Below, piece after piece: positions 45,131 to 54,172 of a DNA stretch of 64,000 nucleotides. The stretch covers positions 62,001 through 126,000 of the forward strand of contig NZ_FNBG01000011.1 of the NCBI RefSeq assembly GCF_900102215.1, written 5' to 3'. Numbering within the stretch: the stretch's first letter is position 1; the number at the start of each line of letters is the position of its first letter. This DNA is from Fontibacillus panacisegetis (GTDB taxonomy: Bacteria; Bacillota; Bacilli; Paenibacillales; Paenibacillaceae). Made by a program: the position numbers and the translations under genes. The notes under the pieces are model-generated. The model saw only the letters and a list, made by a program, of their open reading frames with translations, searched no databases and was not told the DNA's origin.

Positions 45131-47130
45131 TCGAATAACCCCTCTTCCTTCTCTATTTGCTCCAGCACGGCCAGCAGCTTCTTCTCCGCTTCCGCCTGGG
45201 TTCCTTCAAGCTGTACTGCAGCATTGGTCAAATGACCGCCACCGCCCAAACGTTCCATCACAACCTGTACATTCATGCTGCCTAAAGAACGAGCACTAAT
45301 TCCAATCAATCCGTCAGGCCGTTCACTAATTACAAACGAAGCTCTTACGTTGGTCATATTCAACAGCGTATCTGCCACCTGAGCAATCAATAGCTGCGGA
45401 ATTTTACGATTAGGCTCCGTTACCGCGAGAGCAATATGTCCATGAATCATACGGGCATGCTTGATAATATCCGCCTTGGCGATGTACTCCTGCAGGTCTT
45501 CCTTCAGCAAGCGTTGTACCAGCACCGTATCCGCTCCAATTCGGCGGAGGAATGCCGCCGCTTCAAAGGTACGAGAGCCGGTATGCAGTGCAAAATGCTT
45601 CGTGTCAATCGTAATACCCGCAAGCAGTGTAGTTGCCTCTAACGAGCTAAGCTCTACCTTCTCATGAATGTACTGCAATAGCTCAGTCACGAGCTCGCAT
45701 GCCGATGACGCATATGGCTCAAGGTAGACGAGTACCGCATCATTGACAAATTCCTCACCTCTACGGTGATGATCAACCACCACAACCCTGCTGGCCGCCT
45801 CAACCAGCCTAGGCTCCATCGTGATTGAGGCTTTATGCGTATCTACAAGGACAAGCAGCGTATGAGGCGTCATCATGGCCATCGCCTGATCCGGCGATAC
45901 AAATCTCTTCACCAATGCCTCATCCTTCTCAACCCGCTCCATCAGTCTCTGGATACCCGGATTCGGACCATCCAGCACGATATGGGCTTCTACCTTATAC
46001 ATATCTGCCGCCTTCAGCACACCGATGGAAGCACCTATTACATCAAGGTCAGGCATGCGGTGCCCCATAATGATCACCCGGTCGCTCTCCTGCATCAAAT
46101 CGCGCAGAGCATGTGCGATAACCCGGGCGCGGACTCGCGTCCGCTTCTCTACGGCGCCTGTCTTACCGCCGTAGAATGAAAGTCGCTGACCGGCCTTCAC
46201 AGCGGCTTGGTCACCGCCCCGCCCGAGCGCCATATCCAGACTCGACTGGGCCAATTCGCCCAGCTCGCTGAAGCGCTCGGTGCCAAACGCCAAGCCGATG
46301 CTCAGCGTCATCGGCACCTTGAGGTCCGCGGTCATCTCGCGGACCTCGTCCAGAATCACGAACCGGCTGTGCTCCAGTTCGTTCAGTGACTTCTGATTCA
46401 GCATCATCAGATACCGTTCCGACGACAAGCGTCTCAAGTATACCTGATATTGCTTAGCCCACTCCGTAATAGCTGAAGCAACCCGGGCAATCAGAGCTGT
46501 ACGCTGCTGATCATCCATTCCCTGTGATGCTTCATCCAAATTATCCAGCATTATAATTCCAAGCGCTGCCTTCTCATCCTCATACCGCTCACGCAGCACA
46601 GCCAGCTCTGTAATATCATGAGCATAAATGAGGCGCTCGTTGTTATCGACAATAAGCTCATAGTGACGCCCGCCCACAATAGCCTCTGTTGTTATTCTTG
46701 CGTTGGCTCCATCCTTGCCCGCAGCAGCATCCTTCTTATTATCCTTGACTGGCTGTGGCAAAGGAGGCAGTAGTTCGGACAGCGGTATACCTACAACAGT
46801 CTCCCGATTGAACATCCCACTAACAAATTGATTGTGCCATTCTACAACCCGATCCTCACTATATAGCAAAATGCCAAAAGGCAGGCGACTAACCGCCTCT
46901 CCTTCTACTCGCTTAATCCGGTACGTTAAATCGGATACATAATTAACCAGTTCCTTACGGAAACGCCGCTCCGACTGAAGCATGAAGTAAGTCAAAATAG
47001 CGACCAAACAGAGACTTACAAGCCCCAGAATCCAGTTGAAATACGAAACGAAAATAACGAGCACCAGCTCAAGCATAAATACCCATACAGTCTGGTATCC
47101 ATGCCAACGTTTTTGCAGTAAATTAGGCAT
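45127..47130 (-). CDS. gdpP: Cyclic-di-AMP phosphodiesterase GdpP
   Basis: 667 residues. Two membrane segments in the first 50 residues ([34 protein letters not shown]), a PAS-like region, a degenerate GGDEF domain (about 170-310), then DHH and DHHA1 domains. The DHH domain shows [20 protein letters not shown] and [16 protein letters not shown]1 has the [12 protein letters not shown] end. It hydrolyses c-di-AMP, controlling wall and potassium homeostasis. Overlaps rplI. Confidence 0.94.
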   Translation of the reverse strand: MPNLLQKRWHGYQTVWVFMLELVLVIFVSYFNWILGLVSLCLVAILTYFMLQSERRFRKELVNYVSDLTYRIKRVEGEAVSRLPFGILLYSEDRVVEWHNQFVSGMFNRETVVGIPLSELLPPLPQPVKDNKKDAAAGKDGANARITTEAIVGGRHYELIVDNNERLIYAHDITELAVLRERYEDEKAALGIIMLDNLDEASQGMDDQQRTALIARVASAITEWAKQYQVYLRRLSSERYLMMLNQKSLNELEHSRFVILDEVREMTADLKVPMTLSIGLAFGTERFSELGELAQSSLDMALGRGGDQAAVKAGQRLSFYGGKTGAVEKRTRVRARVIAHALRDLMQESDRVIIMGHRMPDLDVIGASIGVLKAADMYKVEAHIVLDGPNPGIQRLMERVEKDEALVKRFVSPDQAMAMMTPHTLLVLVDTHKASITMEPRLVEAASRVVVVDHHRRGEEFVNDAVLVYLEPYASSACELVTELLQYIHEKVELSSLEATTLLAGITIDTKHFALHTGSRTFEAAAFLRRIGADTVLVQRLLKEDLQEYIAKADIIKHARMIHGHIALAVTEPNRKIPQLLIAQVADTLLNMTNVRASFVISERPDGLIGISARSLGSMNVQVVMERLGGGGHLTNAAVQLEGTQAEAEKKLLAVLEQIEKEEGLFE

Positions 47131-47141
47131 GCCTTCTCACC

Positions 47142-48065
47142 CTATCGTCCTGATCTTGTAATTCTCTCGCGCAGCGGATAGGCAATATCCATGATTCCGA
47201 TGATCCACAATGGCAATATTGGAATCAATACGACTGGAATCACAAGTAATATCGGAATAACCGGGTTCCATTTCCGGTGATAAGCTGCGAAGAAGAAAAA
47301 GCTGACCGTCTGAATCATAAAGAAAAACTGCAAAAGCGGGATCATGTTCAGCAGTATCGTACCCAGAAAACCTTCCTGAGCAGACGGGCCTACAAACAAT
47401 TGAATCAGAATGCCGATCAGGTAATACCAGATCAAGGAGCGCGGCAAGCGCCAATCTCGAAATGGCGGCAGCTTTGGAACAGCTTGCCCCATGCTCGCCA
47501 ATGTAGGCCGAACAATCGCATGTGCAATCAATGCAATAGTCAACGAGCTGACAATGATGGTGTATGGAATCAACTGTACCATGACAGAGAATTGCTGACT
47601 TAATTCCGGAGATAATATAGCTCCTTCAGACATAGATGTGTCCGACACATTCTGCAACAATGCAACTACTAAATTGGCTAAATCCTCAATACTTTCTGCC
47701 AGGTTAAAGTTAAAAAAGACGGTGCTAATCAATAAAATCAGCAGGAACTCTACTAAAATTGCCCCCGCTCCCGACATCACCGTTCGAAGTGCAGATACCC
47801 TTTTCTTGTACATATGCCCCATCACGATCGCGGGGATCAAAAAATACACGGCTTGCAAAAGAATCAACGGACCATACACCCATGCAGCTATTACCCAGAC
47901 CGGTAAGATATGCAAACTAAATGATTTAGTCGATAAGGTTGCGTACAGTAATACGCCTGGTACGATGAGGAAAAAGGCCGTGACGACGGTAAGCGGAGTA
48001 GCAAGTGACAGCAGGAGCAGCAAATAGACGACGCTCCAAGCCACCGATGTCCAGCGCAATTTCAA
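47142..48065 (-). CDS. DUF2232 membrane protein (YybS-like)
   Basis: 307 residues with about eight membrane segments. Located directly upstream of gdpP, which is the normal site of YybS in Bacillales; sequence blocks such as FLIVPGVLLYATLSTKSF and GMILQLFVG-like helices fit the DUF2232 family. Function unknown. It is probably cotranscribed with gdpP-rplI-dnaB. Confidence 0.8.
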   Translation of the reverse strand: MKLRWTSVAWSVVYLLLLLSLATPLTVVTAFFLIVPGVLLYATLSTKSFSLHILPVWVIAAWVYGPLILLQAVYFLIPAIVMGHMYKKRVSALRTVMSGAGAILVEFLLILLISTVFFNFNLAESIEDLANLVVALLQNVSDTSMSEGAILSPELSQQFSVMVQLIPYTIIVSSLTIALIAHAIVRPTLASMGQAVPKLPPFRDWRLPRSLIWYYLIGILIQLFVGPSAQEGFLGTILLNMIPLLQFFFMIQTVSFFFFAAYHRKWNPVIPILLVIPVVLIPILPLWIIGIMDIAYPLRERITRSGR

Positions 48066-48071
48066 ATGAAT

Positions 48072-48374
48072 TCACCTCTTACGCATATGTTCTTCAAGTG
48101 TTGAAATATCCTGATACCAATCCTCAAGCTGGTGACCTTCCTGTCTATGTTTTTTTAATTTGTCCAAAATAGTATCGTCCAGTTCCTGATATGAAACCCC
48201 TAGCCTTCTGCCCAAAATATAACTGCTTACGATCAAGCTGGCTAAGCTATCCGTTACCCTTGTCGTGCTGCCTTCCCATAATGCTTTGAATAAACGGGAT
48301 ATGTGATCGACTACTTCCGTTTTGAGCCATTCAATCACCTTGGCGCGTTTGGCCACATCCAATTCCCTTTGCAT
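48072..48374 (-). CDS. MazG-like protein
   Basis: About 100 residues, cytoplasmic, helical: KVIEWLKTEVVDHISRLFKA then ASLIVSSYILGRRLGVSYQELDD. This repeats the layout of the short MazG-like proteins next to DUF2232 genes in Paenibacillus. The catalytic acidic motif of true MazG nucleotide pyrophosphohydrolases is not clear. The start is uncertain: I use the ATG at 48374 with GGAAG nine bases away; an upstream frame reaches 48407. It ends seven bases before the DUF2232 gene. Confidence 0.65.
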   Translation of the reverse strand: MQRELDVAKRAKVIEWLKTEVVDHISRLFKALWEGSTTRVTDSLASLIVSSYILGRRLGVSYQELDDTILDKLKKHRQEGHQLEDWYQDISTLEEHMRKR

Positions 48375-48473
48375 GGCAGACAGCTTCCATCCTCTCCATA
48401 AAAGCATTATTCTCCATTATAGCATAAAGTAATTGAGGCAAGGGATGCAAACCTATGGACAGGTTGTTATCCG

Positions 48474-48902
48474 TTATCTCTTTGGAACTGATGCATCCCG
48501 CGTAACGAATTTCTCACAATATTCAATAATTTGGCTACGACGAACGATGCCAATAAATCTTCCTATATCATCTACCACGGGAACGAAGTTTTGAACCTTC
48601 GCCAAATTAATCAAATCTGCCATATCGGCGTCAATGGATACCGGCTTTATATTCATTTTAAGTGGAACATCGCTAAGTGGAAATTTTGAAGCGGTCTCAA
48701 AAGTTACCTTGCCTCCGGAATTTTTCATATACCATAACAAGTCACCCTCAGTTACCGTTCCTACATACTCGCCATCTTCACCGATTATCGGCACTGCCGT
48801 ATACCTATGAAACTCCATTCTTTCTAGTGTCTGCCGCAAAGTTGAATCCAGCGTAACCGCCACTACATCATTCTTCGGCAGTAAAAAAAACGCAATATTC
48901 AT
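48474..48902 (-). CDS. CBS-domain protein
   Basis: 142 residues formed by two CBS motifs. The first (about 8-55) has TLRQTLERMEFHRYTAVPII and GTVTEGDLLWYM, the second (about 80-132) has DMADLINLAKVQNFVPVVDD and IGIVRRSQIIEY. Such proteins bind adenine nucleotides or c-di-AMP; being near gdpP, a c-di-AMP link is possible but not shown. GGAGG precedes the ATG by about ten bases. Confidence 0.88.
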   Translation of the reverse strand: MNIAFFLLPKNDVVAVTLDSTLRQTLERMEFHRYTAVPIIGEDGEYVGTVTEGDLLWYMKNSGGKVTFETASKFPLSDVPLKMNIKPVSIDADMADLINLAKVQNFVPVVDDIGRFIGIVRRSQIIEYCEKFVTRDASVPKR

Positions 48903-49002
48903 ATAAATGAATCCTCCTTCTAACTAAATAAACCAAATCAACACCTTGTTGCAGTTGTTTAATTACGTTCCATAAATATTTGTTCCGCCACTTGAGTGAA
49001 AT

Positions 49003-49027
49003 CGGCAGCCGGATCACCGGACTGCCG
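49003..49027 (-). terminator. Hairpin downstream of the LCP gene
   Basis: CGGCAGCCGG pairs with CCGGACTGCCG around ATCA; one base is bulged. On the minus strand it is followed by ATTTCAC, so the U-run is short. Confidence 0.6.
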
Positions 49028-49075
49028 AACTATCTACTTATCTCTTATCCTTAAGTTATGACGACTAATGAGTAC

Positions 49076-50137
49076 TCATTCTTTGCTTACTGCTTGATTA
49101 TTTGATGACTCGGTCGTTGATGCCTTGGCATCCCGAGATTCCGGCATTAACAATTGGCTTGATTCCGTCTCAGCATCAGACCAGCTTTTGATCATTTCCT
49201 TAGCGTACTGGACATCCTCTTCATTTGCGGCATCATAAAATATTCCGTTTTTACGGAAGCCTTCACCCATAATGGTAAATCCACTAATAGATGGACTATC
49301 TCCTAATAACACTTGCTTAGACAAATCAATAATATAGCTTGGCAGCATATCTGTCTTGAAGTTCTCACCCAGCATATCCATTAATTCAGGAATTTTAGAG
49401 ACCTGATCCAGCTTCAGCATTCGATCCACAATCGCATTCAAAAATATTTGATGTCGTTTGGTTCGATTAAAGTCACTATCCTCACGATAACGTACAAAGT
49501 TCAACGCTTCCTGGCCATCGTAAAGAGGCTTACCTGCCTTAATCGTAAATTTCTCATGATCCTTCTGCTTGTTCACAATATCTTTGGTGATCGGAAGCTC
49601 AACACCACCGAGCGCATCAACCACTTGCTTTAAGCCCTCAAAGTTAATGGCAGCATAATAATCAACCGGACTGCTTAAGAAGTTCTCTACAGTATCCTTA
49701 GCCATCTTCTCCCCGCCAAAAACATAAGCATGGTTAATCTTGTCGTCCTTGTCTCTGCCAACAATCTCGGTATACGTATCCCGTGGAATGGATATAAGTA
49801 GAACCTTAGATTCCTCTGGCCGAACTACTGCGTAAATCATCGTGTCAGAACGGGCTGGTTCGCTCTTCCTCTGGTCCACCCCTAATAAAAGTATACTAAA
49901 TGGCTTCATTTTTTGCTCGGGTGCCACACTCTTCTGTTCCTCGCCCTCAAGCGGGGAATATGATTTCTCCAACTTCTGTTCTACCTGACCTGAGAGAAAT
50001 AGATCAAACGCCATGACTGCGAGAGATTTGCGAAAGGTATAAGCACCTGCACCAACGATTACTATAATTAAAAGCGTTATGAGCGCTACTTTACCGCGAT
50101 TTCGTTTGTTTTTCTTGCTTTTATTTCGTTCTATCAT
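49076..50137 (-). CDS. LCP-family (LytR-CpsA-Psr) wall polymer ligase
   Basis: 353 residues. Basic cytoplasmic head, one membrane segment (ALITLLIIVIVGAGAYTF, about 17-34), and the LCP domain (about 80-300) with the substrate-binding pocket residues in RSDTMIYAVV, LISIPRDTYTEI, DKINHAYVFGG and EALNFVRYREDSDFNRTKRHQ. These enzymes attach teichoic acid or other glycopolymers to peptidoglycan. The C-terminal 40 residues are Ser/Thr-rich. Probably monocistronic. Confidence 0.92.
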   Translation of the reverse strand: MIERNKSKKNKRNRGKVALITLLIIVIVGAGAYTFRKSLAVMAFDLFLSGQVEQKLEKSYSPLEGEEQKSVAPEQKMKPFSILLLGVDQRKSEPARSDTMIYAVVRPEESKVLLISIPRDTYTEIVGRDKDDKINHAYVFGGEKMAKDTVENFLSSPVDYYAAINFEGLKQVVDALGGVELPITKDIVNKQKDHEKFTIKAGKPLYDGQEALNFVRYREDSDFNRTKRHQIFLNAIVDRMLKLDQVSKIPELMDMLGENFKTDMLPSYIIDLSKQVLLGDSPSISGFTIMGEGFRKNGIFYDAANEEDVQYAKEMIKSWSDAETESSQLLMPESRDAKASTTESSNNQAVSKE

Positions 50138-50394
50138 TACATACCTCCATCTTATTTTATTTCTTTTGTAACTCTAGTTATTCTCTAATCATTAAGTGTA
50201 AACGTAAACTTTCGGAGAAAAGATACAATATCTTCATGTTTCTCTATCGATTCGTACTATAACATATAGGATAATTTCCATTCAACTCAAAGAAGCCCCC
50301 ACTAATGTGGACTTCCAGAAAAATGACTATTTTTTTACAAATTTACTACGAAAATTTGAATTTATTTGTATTTATTCCCCCATTTTCGAATATA

Positions 50395-50453
50395 ACAAAA
50401 AATCCCCTTGTTTCAACAAGAGGATAATCTCTTGTCTACTACAAGGGGATTTA
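50395..50453 (-). terminator. Terminator of the rpsF-ssb-rpsR operon
   Basis: AATCCCCTTG at 50401-50410 and CAAGGGGATT at 50442-50451 pair perfectly for 10 bp; a smaller stem fills the loop (CAAGAG/CTCTTG). On the minus strand it ends with TTTTTTG. Confidence 0.85.
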
Positions 50454-50470
50454 TACCGAAATCGGTTAGA

Positions 50471-50740
50471 TTACTCAGTAGTGTACGGAAGCAATGCGAT
50501 TTGACGGGAGCGTTTGATTGCAATCGTCAAAAGGCGTTGATACTTCGCACTTGTACCAGTTACACGACGTGGCAAAATTTTACCGCGTTCGCTAATGAAT
50601 TTCTTAAGGAGTTCAGTATCTTTATAATCAATGTGAGTAATTTTGTTCACAGTGAAGAAACATACTTTACGACGTTTGTTACGTCCGCCACGGCGAGCCG
50701 GTCTTTTGTCGTCTCCGCCTTCTCTTTGCTTGAAGCTCAT
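50471..50740 (-). CDS. rpsR: 30S ribosomal protein S18
   Basis: 89 residues, typical size: a basic N-terminal extension [20 protein letters not shown], then [20 protein letters not shown] and [23 protein letters not shown]. Binds S6 and 16S rRNA. Third gene of rpsF-ssb-rpsR. Confidence 0.97.
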   Translation of the reverse strand: MSFKQREGGDDKRPARRGGRNKRRKVCFFTVNKITHIDYKDTELLKKFISERGKILPRRVTGTSAKYQRLLTIAIKRSRQIALLPYTTE

Positions 50741-50761
50741 ACTGTTCAGTCCTTTCCCTTA

Positions 50762-51241
50762 TTAAAATGGCAAATCGTCATCCGAAATATCGATCGGTTT
50801 CCCGTCATCGGAGAATGGATCATTCTGATTGCTACGAGGAGAATTGCTGCGACTAGCATTGCCAGCGCCGCCTCCAAATGGAGCCTCTTCTCGTTGTCCG
50901 CCGCCACCTGATCCGCCTTCGCGGTTGGATTCCAAGAAACGAACATTATCAGCAATAACTTCAGTTACGTATACACGCTTACCTTCGTTATTCTCGTAAT
51001 TCCGCACTTGAATTCGTCCTTCCACAGCCGTTAGACGACCTTTACGCAAATAATTTGCACAAGTCTCAGCAAGCTGTCTCCAGGTTACTACTGGAATAAA
51101 ATCCGCTTCACGTTCTCCACCCTGCGATGTAAACGGTCTGTCCACAGCAATTGTGAACTGAGTAACTGCAACACCAGACGGCGTATAACGTAATTCCGGA
51201 TCTTTGGTAAGACGTCCTATAAGAATGACACGGTTCAACAA
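50762..51241 (-). CDS. ssb: Single-stranded DNA-binding protein
   Basis: 159 residues. OB fold at about 1-105 ([38 protein letters not shown]), a Gly/Ser/Asn-rich disordered linker, and the acidic tip DISDDDLPF that binds partner proteins. The operon position between S6 and S18 is that of the main Ssb of Bacillales. Confidence 0.97.
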   Translation of the reverse strand: MLNRVILIGRLTKDPELRYTPSGVAVTQFTIAVDRPFTSQGGEREADFIPVVTWRQLAETCANYLRKGRLTAVEGRIQVRNYENNEGKRVYVTEVIADNVRFLESNREGGSGGGGQREEAPFGGGAGNASRSNSPRSNQNDPFSDDGKPIDISDDDLPF

Positions 51242-51282
51242 TCAAATCCCCTCCTTCGGGCTAATGCATACTAAACTTAATC

Positions 51283-51567
51283 TTAGGCAACGTCTTTAGT
51301 AATGAGATAACGGATAACCTCGTCGGAAATCTTCAGAATCCGCTCAAGCTCAGCAACAACTTCTGGAGTTGCAGTGAAGTTCACAAGTACGTAAACTCCA
51401 TCACGGATTTTGTTAATCTCATACGCAAGCCGGCGTTTGCCCATCACGTCATGCTTAGTAATTTCACCGCCGTTTTGGATGATGCCTTGGAATTTTTCGA
51501 CTACAGCTTGAACAGCTTCTTGCTCAAGATCAGGACGAACAATGTACATCACTTCATATTTGCGCAT
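51283..51567 (-). CDS. rpsF: 30S ribosomal protein S6
   Basis: 94 residues. MRKYEVMYIVRPDLEQEAVQ and GKRRLAYEINKIRDGVYVLVNF are standard for S6. ATG at 51567 follows GAGGAGGT; an ATG at 51600 lacks a site. S6 and S18 form a dimer on 16S rRNA. The leader at 51580-51625 contains a strong hairpin (GCTCCCAA / TTGGGGGC) just upstream of the ribosome site that may serve autogenous control by S6-S18. Confidence 0.96.
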   Translation of the reverse strand: MRKYEVMYIVRPDLEQEAVQAVVEKFQGIIQNGGEITKHDVMGKRRLAYEINKIRDGVYVLVNFTATPEVVAELERILKISDEVIRYLITKDVA

Positions 51568-51647
51568 ATATTTCACCTCCTCTTGGACTATGGCCCCCAA
51601 TTTGTTAGCCTTGGGAGCAAGGAACGAGCATCAACTCGCACCATAAT

Positions 51648-51676
51648 AATATACCAAATTGGCTTCATCACTGCAA
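51648..51676 (-). promoter_or_regulatory. Promoter of rpsF-ssb-rpsR
   Basis: On the minus strand TTGCAG (51676-51671) and TATATT (51653-51648) are separated by 17 bases, a good sigma-A promoter. Transcription would begin near 51641 and give a leader of about 75 bases. Confidence 0.7.
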
Positions 51677-51792
51677 GTACGACTATTCCAGTTTTACATG
51701 AAATATCGCCTGACAACACACAATATATATGTTTCCCGGACATATATGTCCGCGATCTTCCAATAGATCGTCATCACGAAAGGAGAATCATT

Positions 51793-51990
51793 ATGGGTGA
51801 AAAGACAGAATTTGAACCAGGCGACAAGGCGCCAAATCCCGGTGTATATACTGAGGTTGGAGAGGCGCGAAGCTTCCACACTCAAATTAAAGATCCCAAG
51901 CGCATAACCATGGAACGCGGCGAAACATTTCCTGATACATCTAATAAGGACCGCAAATGGAAAAAGGCCGAAAAAGCCCGTGTACACTAA
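51793..51990 (+). CDS. YjzC-like small protein
   Basis: 65 residues: EFEPGDKAPNPGVYTEVGEA, KDPKRITMERGETFPDTSNK and a final RKWKKAEKARVH. These are the blocks of the YjzC family (GDKAPNxGVYxEVGE and FPxTxNxxRKW). AGGAG stands seven bases before the ATG. Function unknown. Confidence 0.85.
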   Translation: MGEKTEFEPGDKAPNPGVYTEVGEARSFHTQIKDPKRITMERGETFPDTSNKDRKWKKAEKARVH

Positions 51991-52001
51991 TTTAAATTTT
52001 T

Positions 52002-52031
52002 TTGAATAAAAAGATCCGGCCTGAGCATAAT
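52002..52031 (+). promoter_or_regulatory. Promoter of the candidate structured RNA
   Basis: TTGAAT (52002-52007) and CATAAT (52026-52031) with an 18-base spacer. It lies 11 bases after the yjzC stop and points into a stretch without any reading frame. Confidence 0.5.
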
Positions 52032-52037
52032 ACACTT

Positions 52038-52268
52038 AGACGGCGATGCATTAGAGAGGTGTGGTTCCGTTGGAGCATTCCGCGAAACAAACCGTTCGGA
52101 GTTCTTATTCACTACCCTGTAGAAGCCAAGATCATGAATTAACGAAGACCCCTCTTCTTTAGTTCATGTGCTGATGCACAAATCGAAAGTTTCTTAAAGT
52201 AGTAAGAAAAAATTCCAAATTTGCACGCCGTCAACCAAGGAAGAACCCTTTTGGGGTTCTTCCTTTTT
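52038..52268 (+). ncRNA. Candidate structured non-coding RNA (6S-like?)
   Basis: About 230 bases between a promoter (52002) and an intrinsic terminator (52239), with no plausible ORF. The arms AGAGAGG (52053) with CCTCTTCT (52151) and GG-T-CCGTT (52063-52071) with AACGAAGACC (52141-52150) can form a long rod with internal loops, and GTGCTGATGCAC makes a small 3' hairpin. A rod with a central bubble is the plan of 6S RNA, which binds RNA polymerase, but I cannot confirm this by sequence. It could equally be a long untranslated trailer of yjzC. Confidence 0.4.
52239..52268 (+). terminator. Rho-independent terminator
   Basis: GGAAGAACCC and GGGTTCTTCC (10-bp arms, 5-base loop) followed by TTTTT. 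It ends rightward transcripts from yjzC or the candidate RNA. Confidence 0.9.
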
Positions 52269-52353
52269 CGTAATACACATCTAACATAAAAAACCTCCTA
52301 CGCAACAAACGCAGAAGGTTATACATTTCAACTTATTATGGATTAATTTAATG

Positions 52354-52444
52354 TGGCGGAGAGGGTGGGATTCGAACCCACGCACGCCTTGCGACGCCTA
52401 ATTGATTTCGAGTCAACCCCCTTGGGCCTCTTGGGTACCTCTCC
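52354..52444 (-). tRNA. tRNA-Ser (anticodon CGA)
   Basis: 91 bases with the encoded CCA end (TGG at 52354-52356). Acceptor stem GGAGAGG / CCTCTCC, discriminator G, anticodon arm GTTGA-CTCGAAA-TCAAT giving anticodon CGA (reads UCG), a long variable arm (GGCGTCGCAAGGCGTGC region) as expected of a class II tRNA, and T-arm GTGGGTTCGAATCCCAC. The structure is complete. Confidence 0.95.
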
Positions 52445-52546
52445 ACAGTAAGATTAATTGTATCATGATTTTCATTGATTTGCAATAGTCTTGAAAATCG
52501 GAAACAATATCCTGCTGTACACTACTATTGAGTACGATTCTTCCGT

Positions 52547-52789
52547 TTACTCCTCTATATTACTAGGTCCACCTTCACTATCTAACGCACTCATGTTATT
52601 TGCTGAACGCAATACTTTTCTCATGTTTTTCTCAAACTTTGCCCTGGGTACAAGCACACTATGTTTGCAGCCTACACATTTTATTCGAATATCCATACCC
52701 ATCCGGATAATTTCCATTTCATTGCTCCCACATGGATGATTCTTCTTCATTAATACAACATCACCCAATTGGAATACCTTTCGTTCCAT
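52547..52789 (-). CDS. DUF951 protein
   Basis: 80 residues: MERKVFQLGDVVLMKKNHPC, then GSNEMEIIRMGMDIRIKC and VGCKHSVLVPRAKFEKN. The MKKxHPCGxNxWEIxRxGxDxRxKCxGCxxxVxxPR pattern is that of DUF951, a probable small nucleic-acid- or metal-binding protein. ATG at 52789 follows GGGGG by six bases. It lies next to the MscS gene. Confidence 0.9.
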   Translation of the reverse strand: MERKVFQLGDVVLMKKNHPCGSNEMEIIRMGMDIRIKCVGCKHSVLVPRAKFEKNMRKVLRSANNMSALDSEGGPSNIEE

Positions 52790-52809
52790 GTTCTTCCCCC
52801 TCTTTCCTC

Positions 52810-53721
52810 TTAATTCTTCGTTACAGATGTCAGCCGTAAAGTTTCCATTTCCTCCAGAGCTTCCTTTGCATACATCTGTATTTGACGTTCTACGCTCGTT
52901 CTTACACTTGGGGAACACTCCACAGCAATCCGTATCACATATTCACTCGTTGTAAGCGATTGAACACCGAGTACATTAGGCGCCTGAGCAACTTCCTCAC
53001 TATTCTCATTAAGCCTCATCATAGCCTTCTTTAACAGATCAAGACTATCCTCAAGCTTTTCTGTATTACTAAATGGCAAATCTACAACCGCCAATGCAGT
53101 GCCTATTGAAAAGTTGGTTACATTCGTGATCATTCCATTCGGAATGATATGCACCTCTCCTGTCCAGCTTACAAGCCGCGTGGAGCGCAGTCCGATAATT
53201 TCTACTGTACCCTTCAGATTTCCTGTCTGGATGACGTCACCAACTGCAAATTGATCCTCTAAAATAATGAAAAACCCTGTTATAACATCCTTTACTAAGC
53301 TCTGGGCGCCAAAACCAATCGCTAGACCTAGTACACCAGCCCCTGCCAGCAGTGGTGCAAGCTCAAATCCAACCTCACCCAAAATCAGCATCCCCATAAT
53401 CAAATTACTTGCGATCCACGTTATATTTTTAAGTAACTCACCAACAGTAACTAATCTGCGAGGATTCATTTGAAGACGACTTTTTTCTCTCCGATCTAGA
53501 GATCGATCTATAACTTTATAAATCACTCGCACAAAAATACGTGTTATCAAAAAGATCAGAATAATTTTTATACTTGCAAATAAAACATGCTGCCACATTT
53601 CTGCATCCGTAAACCAATTCCAGATTCGATCCTTCCAGGTTATAGCCTCTTCCAATACTTCACCTACTTTCTCAGTAACTTGCTCAGTAACCTGCTCCGT
53701 AAGTAATAATCCTGTTATCAT
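52810..53721 (-). CDS. MscS-family mechanosensitive ion channel
   Basis: 303 residues. Three membrane helices (about 45-65, 95-115, 118-140); the pore helix LLAGAGVLGLAIGFGAQSLVKDVITGFFI has the Gly/Ala pattern of MscS TM3. The beta domain follows with GDVIQTGNLKGTVEIIGLRSTRL and HIIPNGMITNVTNFS. It releases ions on osmotic downshift. GAGGGG precedes the ATG. It is in the same run as DUF3343 and DUF951. Confidence 0.92.
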   Translation of the reverse strand: MITGLLLTEQVTEQVTEKVGEVLEEAITWKDRIWNWFTDAEMWQHVLFASIKIILIFLITRIFVRVIYKVIDRSLDRREKSRLQMNPRRLVTVGELLKNITWIASNLIMGMLILGEVGFELAPLLAGAGVLGLAIGFGAQSLVKDVITGFFIILEDQFAVGDVIQTGNLKGTVEIIGLRSTRLVSWTGEVHIIPNGMITNVTNFSIGTALAVVDLPFSNTEKLEDSLDLLKKAMMRLNENSEEVAQAPNVLGVQSLTTSEYVIRIAVECSPSVRTSVERQIQMYAKEALEEMETLRLTSVTKN

Positions 53722-53734
53722 TAAATCCCCTCAT

Positions 53735-53986
53735 TTATATCGTGATGTTATCGTATCCTGTGTCGGTTAGGATGAATATCCCCCTAATTTCTACAGACTC
53801 GTTCTTGATGATCTCTTTCACGAGGGACAGAGAACTCTCCGCAAATTGTATAGACAATGCACATCCCGCAGTGATCTCCTTCGGTGTTGGAAATAAATCA
53901 ATATCTACCTCTGCAAATTCAAGCAGCATTTCAGCACGTAAAGCCTGCTGAGTAGAATCAAACGCCATTACAAGCATCTCATGCAT
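53735..53986 (-). CDS. DUF3343 putative Se/S carrier-like protein
   Basis: 83 residues: MHEMLVMAFDSTQQALRAEM, VDIDLFPTPKEITAGCALSIQF and a single Cys at about 62 bases before the end of that block (AGCALSI). The family (putative selenium/sulfur carrier) has this central Cys and the PxPxxIxxGC pattern. The cysteine desulfurase at 55278 could supply sulfur or selenium to it, but they are 1.3 kb apart and not in one operon with certainty. Confidence 0.85.
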   Translation of the reverse strand: MHEMLVMAFDSTQQALRAEMLLEFAEVDIDLFPTPKEITAGCALSIQFAESSLSLVKEIIKNESVEIRGIFILTDTGYDNITI

Positions 53987-54172
53987 ATTGTTCCCTCTTT
54001 CCCCTGAACGCTACTTCACCTTTCCTTAAACACAACTTTAGTCGGAGTATACAATTCACTTATTTTCCATATACTATCTACTAATCTTTAAAGCACCTTC
54101 TGAAACTTTCAATGTATCCGTAAACATATCTAAGCTTACAACATTTCTAATTATAAAGGAAAGGAAGATAAT

